From positions 1-61,323 of the forward strand of contig CAZWBJ010000005.1 in assembly GCA_964632175.1 (NCBI GenBank): a stretch of DNA of 61,323 nucleotides, in the 5' to 3' direction. Below the pieces are notes generated by a model that worked only from the letters and a program-made list of their open reading frames with translations, was not told the DNA's origin and searched no databases. This stretch comes from JAWBSP01 sp964632175 (GTDB lineage Archaea > Hadarchaeota > Hadarchaeia > Hadarchaeales > JAWBSP01). Positions 58,612-61,323 of this stretch are shown piece by piece (position 1 is the first letter of the stretch; each line of letters begins with the position of its first letter). The position numbers were made by a program, and so were the translations under genes.

Positions 58612-59012
58612 CCTTCCCTCACTCCAGCGTCTTTTAGGATGCGCGCGTGGTCGAAGGCTAGCTGGCCCCAAGGGATTTTCTTGAAGAACTTGGCATCGCT
58701 CGCGTCGCTTCCCCCCCTCAGCCTTCCCCCCACGGGTCTGGCCAGAAAGCAGATGCTCACCACGTGCCCGCGGGGATCCCTGCGCGGGTCGGAGTAAACC
58801 CCCACCAGCCTCTCCAGCTCCACCTCCAGCCCCGTCTCCTCCCTGCACTCCCTTTTGGCCGCCTCCTCCACCCTCTCCCCATATTTCACGAATCCTCCCA
58901 CTAGGGCCCACTTCCCCTTGAAGGGCTCATTTTTCCTCTTGATGAGCAGAACTTCCTTCCCCCTCTTGACTATCACATCCACGGTCAGTGCTGGCTGCCT
59001 TCGGGACCTCAT
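58608..59012 (-). CDS. NUDIX hydrolase
   Basis: 134 residues from MRSRRQPALTVDVIVKRGKEVLLIKRKNEPFKGKWALVGGF. The Nudix box is intact: GGFVKYGERVEEAAKRECREETGLEVEL. The family cleaves nucleoside diphosphates linked to X; ADP-ribose-type activity is plausible. The start overlaps the signal-peptidase stop and its own stop overlaps the TFS start, indicating a tightly coupled operon. Confidence 0.92.
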   Translation of the reverse strand: MRSRRQPALTVDVIVKRGKEVLLIKRKNEPFKGKWALVGGFVKYGERVEEAAKRECREETGLEVELERLVGVYSDPRRDPRGHVVSICFLARPVGGRLRGGSDASDAKFFKKIPWGQLAFDHARILKDAGVREG

Positions 59013-59677
59013 GCGCCCCTCCACCAGATGGAGAGCCACCCCAGCTTCGGGATGACCGCAATCACCTTTCCTACCACCGCCTCGGCTTGAATGGGGGTAT
59101 CGGCATGTGGGTTGGCGTCCCCCTTGGTCTGAAAGATGAGATTTTCCCCCTCGTCGGACCATATCTTCAAGACCCTGTGAACGATCAGGCCTCTGGATCC
59201 CTCGTAAACCACCACATCCCCCACACGAATTTCCGCTGGATCCACCCCCCTTATTAGGAGGAGATCCCCTTTCGCGAAACCATCTTGTAGCGGGAAGTTG
59301 GAGGTGGAGATTCCTCGTCGCTCAAACTCCATGCGCCACCATCTGTTGTCGCCGTGGTGATTCATGCTGTCGGAGTAAACGCTCCTGAGCGGGCTGTCGG
59401 TCATGAGAAGGACCATCAAGCCGCCCATTATCCCTAGGTACAGGACCCCCAAGACAAGGAGGAAGGAGAGGAACTCGTAGAGCACCTCGTTCCTGACGAT
59501 CCACCTGCCTGCGGAAAAGAAGGTTGCCTCCACTTTCCTCCAAGCCCCTCTCCTTCTACCTCGAACCCTCCTGAGAGCGCTACCGCACTGCCCGCAGAAC
59601 TCCGCGCTTGGGGGGTTGGGGGCTTCGCGCCTAGGACAATAAACCGGAACGGAGGCCTGGGTCTCCTCTTCTCTCAT
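59009..59677 (-). CDS. Signal peptidase I (archaeal Sec11-like) with N-terminal zinc-ribbon remnant
   Basis: 222 residues. A short N-terminal ribbon (CPRREAPNPPSAEFCGQCGSAL) lacks the second Cys of the expected CxxC. One transmembrane helix (about 69-92) precedes the catalytic domain: Ser in YSDSMNHH, His in VHRVLKIW, Asp in TKGDANPHADTP, the Ser-His-Asp pattern of archaeal signal peptidases. It releases secreted proteins after Sec export. Operon member between DUF99 and NUDIX. Confidence 0.88.
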   Translation of the reverse strand: MREEETQASVPVYCPRREAPNPPSAEFCGQCGSALRRVRGRRRGAWRKVEATFFSAGRWIVRNEVLYEFLSFLLVLGVLYLGIMGGLMVLLMTDSPLRSVYSDSMNHHGDNRWWRMEFERRGISTSNFPLQDGFAKGDLLLIRGVDPAEIRVGDVVVYEGSRGLIVHRVLKIWSDEGENLIFQTKGDANPHADTPIQAEAVVGKVIAVIPKLGWLSIWWRGA

Positions 59678-60240
59678 GCGGCGCTGTCGCCCCTCACTAT
59701 TCCCGTGGCAATTAGGTGGGCTACTCTAAGGGGCTCGGGCAGGAGACCGTGGGTCACCGTGACTCGAACGATCTCCCCCGCTTCTTTCACCCCCAGCCCT
59801 GCGAGCTGGAGATAAAGCTTCCCCGTCCCCAGATCCAGCGGGTAGATCCTTCCCGCTTTCTTTATCAGTCTCCATCGCTCGCGGAAGTCCGGAAACTTCT
59901 GCAACGCGGTCCTGACCTTCCTCATATTCGGCCGCTCCCTCGTGACGGCGATCACGGGCAGGCCCGTTCTCCTGCACACCTCTTGGATGTCCATCAGGTT
60001 GAAGCCTCCAAAGGTCACGCTCTCGCTCATGATCACCCTGAGCTGGCCCGCGTGCCTGCTGGACGTCACCATCTCCACGATCTTCTCGGTGGAATCCCTT
60101 CCGTCCACCTCTATCCACCTGCTGAGGACCCCATCCAGCTGGATCCCACCTCTGAAGACCGCCCCAACCAAAATGGTTTTCCTGTCCCCGCGCCTGAAGG
60201 GGCCGTCGTCGAGCCCGAGAACCCTCAGCTCCGGTTTCAC
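59674..60240 (-). CDS. DUF99 protein (endonuclease dU-type)
   Basis: 188 residues from GTG at 60240, which overlaps the rpo11 stop (GTGA). LRVLGLDDGPFRRGDRKTILVGAVFRGG and the MSESVTFGGFNLMDIQEVCRRTGLPVIAVTRERPNM segment are hallmarks of DUF99/UPF0215, related to endonuclease V. Biochemical roles have been reported for few members; cleavage at deoxyuridine-type lesions is a family suggestion only. It overlaps the signal peptidase start. Confidence 0.87.
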   Translation of the reverse strand: MKPELRVLGLDDGPFRRGDRKTILVGAVFRGGIQLDGVLSRWIEVDGRDSTEKIVEMVTSSRHAGQLRVIMSESVTFGGFNLMDIQEVCRRTGLPVIAVTRERPNMRKVRTALQKFPDFRERWRLIKKAGRIYPLDLGTGKLYLQLAGLGVKEAGEIVRVTVTHGLLPEPLRVAHLIATGIVRGDSAA

Positions 60241-60509
60241 TTCCCAGAAGCCTTGAGCTGTTTGAGCAGATCTTCGCATGCCGCGACCACTCTCTGGGCG
60301 GCCTTGAGGAGGGCATCCGTCGGCTTCCCTTTCGTCCTCACCCCGATTTCATAAGGGGTGAGAAGCGGGTGTTCCTTCCGGAAGGCGGCGAACTCCACCT
60401 CCTCTAGGGAATGGAGGGTCCGGACGAGGAGGTTGCAGAGCGTTGCGTCCTCCCCCGGTACCCTAAGCAGGAGCTCCCTTTCCCCCTTTCTGACCGCTTC
60501 CAGCTCCAT
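60237..60509 (-). CDS. rpo11: DNA-directed RNA polymerase subunit Rpo11 (RpoL)
   Basis: 90 residues. LRVPGEDATLCNLLVRTLHSLEEVEFAAFRKEHPLLTPYEIGVRTKG is the Rpo11/RPB11 core, with a helical C-terminus that pairs with Rpo3. ATG at 60509 lies inside the end of csl4 (47-bp overlap); an ATG at 60527 would add six residues. Confidence 0.94.
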   Translation of the reverse strand: MELEAVRKGERELLLRVPGEDATLCNLLVRTLHSLEEVEFAAFRKEHPLLTPYEIGVRTKGKPTDALLKAAQRVVAACEDLLKQLKASGK

Positions 60510-61074
60510 ATTCTCCTCCATACTCACTTGAGATCTTCCTGGTCTCCGTGTTCCCGCACCACCTGCAGTAAAGCCTGTTCTTCACCCTTTCCAAGATCCC
60601 CCTGCACCTAGAGCAGTAGGCCAGCACCACCCCCAGCTCCGGCCCGTCGGTGGTGAGGAGGATGGTTCCGTTCTTCACGTCCAGCACCCTCGCCTTCACC
60701 AGATCACCCTCCCTCAGCTCCTTCTCCAGCTGGGAGACGAACCCCTTCCTCACGTTGGAAATCCTGAGAATCCCACTGGTGGGGTACGGGAGGCTCTTCT
60801 CGGATCCAGCGAGGAAGTGCACCGTGATTCCCGCCGCCTGCTTCTTTATTTCCTCCACCACTCCCACCACTACATCTCCCCTCTTGAGCTGTGGGGGCCC
60901 GGTCTTGGAGACCACCGAGATCTTCTTCCCCTTCACGTCCACTAGAACTATCCCAGCGCGGGAGGAGTAAATTTTTCCCCCCTCCTTGTAGGTTCCCTCC
61001 CCACACATGAATTCCTCCACGGTGGCGAGGAAGGTGCCGGGTACCACAAAGGTGCCGGTTCTTATCTCCTCCAT
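60463..61074 (-). CDS. csl4: Exosome subunit Csl4
   Basis: 203 residues. An N-terminal domain VVPGTFLATVEEFMCGEGTYKEGGKIYS is followed by an S1 domain (LKRGDVVVGVVEEIKKQAAGITVHFLAGSEKSLPYPTSGILRIS) and a C-terminal zinc ribbon (CSRCRGILE ... LYCRWCGNTETRKI). It caps the archaeal RNA exosome. A TATA-like CTTAAGAA (61094-61101) 20-27 nt upstream marks it as the first gene of the information operon. Confidence 0.93.
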   Translation of the reverse strand: MEEIRTGTFVVPGTFLATVEEFMCGEGTYKEGGKIYSSRAGIVLVDVKGKKISVVSKTGPPQLKRGDVVVGVVEEIKKQAAGITVHFLAGSEKSLPYPTSGILRISNVRKGFVSQLEKELREGDLVKARVLDVKNGTILLTTDGPELGVVLAYCSRCRGILERVKNRLYCRWCGNTETRKISSEYGGEYGAGSGQKGGKGAPA

Positions 61075-61093
61075 GTGATTCTATTCTTCCCGC

Positions 61094-61101
61094 TTCTTAA
61101 G
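61094..61101 (-). promoter_or_regulatory. TATA-like box of the csl4-to-pcn operon
   Basis: CTTAAGAA, 20-27 nt before the csl4 ATG at 61074. The next seven genes are packed with overlaps or short gaps, so this may drive all of them through pcn. Confidence 0.55.
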
Positions 61102-61129
61102 AGCGCACCCTAGGCAAGTACGGCCAATG

Positions 61130-61323
61130 AGTGCCAGCTCGGGCAAAACTCCAGAGCACCTCACCGCAGCCTTTTACGCCTACTTCTGCATGACTTCTCG
61201 CACAAAGAAGCAAATTCGAGGTAATGGGTTCATGTCTGTTACTATAGTAGCGGACAATCACTTCGTAGGAAGCCAGGGAAGCTTCGAAAGGGGTGAAAAG
61301 CCGTAGCCGGAGACCGTTTTTTT
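61130..61323 (+). ncRNA. Candidate structured small RNA, window-truncated
   Basis: Upstream of and divergent from csl4, with no protein frame. A 10-bp stem TGTCTGTTAC (61233-61242)/GTAGCGGACA (61247-61256) with loop TATA contains two G-T wobbles that pair only as RNA. A second hairpin is GAAGC (61269-61273)/GCTTC (61281-61285), and a CTTCT/AGAAG hairpin lies at 61194-61210. The region ends in an oligo-T run (61317-61323), a typical archaeal stop for transcription. No known family recognised. Confidence 0.35.

Noticed and set aside
1..61323. CRISPR array, rRNA genes, insertion sequences or prophage genes
   Set aside because: I saw no regular spaced repeats, no rRNA signatures, no transposase or integrase and no terminal inverted repeats of IS type.

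Overview
The window is archaeal chromosomal DNA, GC-rich and densely coded. Diagnostic genes are Rpo7, Spt4, Rpo11, TFS, PCNA, Csl4, GatE, Cbf5, L10e, L14e, L34e, the diphthine synthase, and Leu and Ser tRNAs with long variable arms. Many genes have a TATA-like box 20-30 nt before the start codon, as expected for leaderless archaeal mRNAs. Lineage cannot be fixed from this sequence alone. A deep euryarchaeal or Hadarchaeota-like heterotroph is my low-confidence guess. The 100-N gap is an assembly join rather than missing biology.

Layout. (1) 1-2145: end of a membrane-anchored surface protein, then an AAA+ ATPase with operator-like repeats. (2) 2201-13764, minus strand: argS, AMP-forming acetyl-CoA synthetase, a pyruvate:ferredoxin oxidoreductase operon (porC, a PorD with a GltD module inserted, porA, and porB carrying an intein), and an NfnAB-type transhydrogenase. 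Together these interconvert acetate, acetyl-CoA and pyruvate and link ferredoxin to NAD(P)H. (3) 13824-18365: tRNA-Gly, a second AAA+ ATPase with its own tandem dyads, an Obg/DRG GTPase, L10e and agmatinase. (4) 18839-25389: tRNA-Pro, a polyprenol-kinase-like protein, a GT4 glycosyltransferase, a flippase-like protein (surface glycan assembly), a split MgtE transporter and a glutamate-synthase-like FMN protein. (5) 25581-31351: tRNAs, RNA and nucleotide housekeeping genes, and a DphB-DUF357 fusion. (6) 31390-40364: a long plus-strand information-processing run: PIN protein, H+-pyrophosphatase, rpo7, an enlarged spt4, rps5, rpl30, rpl15, secY, DUF106, rpl34e, cmk, rpl14e and cbf5.

(7) 40608-52344 is the accessory centrepiece, all on the minus strand. 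It holds a methanol:corrinoid methyltransferase (MtaB) homologue with all three zinc ligands, a UroD/MtaA-type methyltransferase and a corrinoid protein. These are interleaved with a rhamnulokinase-type kinase, a nucleoside hydrolase, a class II aldolase, a ketose-epimerase-type TIM barrel, MoaD and MoeB. Two neighbours are broken: an aldehyde:ferredoxin oxidoreductase and a hydroxyacid dehydrogenase. The mixture suggests a pathway that removes a methyl group from, and then cleaves, an O-methylated sugar or nucleoside. This is inference.

(8) 52384-61074: gatE, ROK glucokinase, galT, an AEC-type transporter, and a minus-strand information operon (csl4, rpo11, DUF99, signal peptidase, NUDIX, TFS, OB-fold protein, PCNA). 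The last 240 bases may hold a structured RNA ending in an oligo-T tract.
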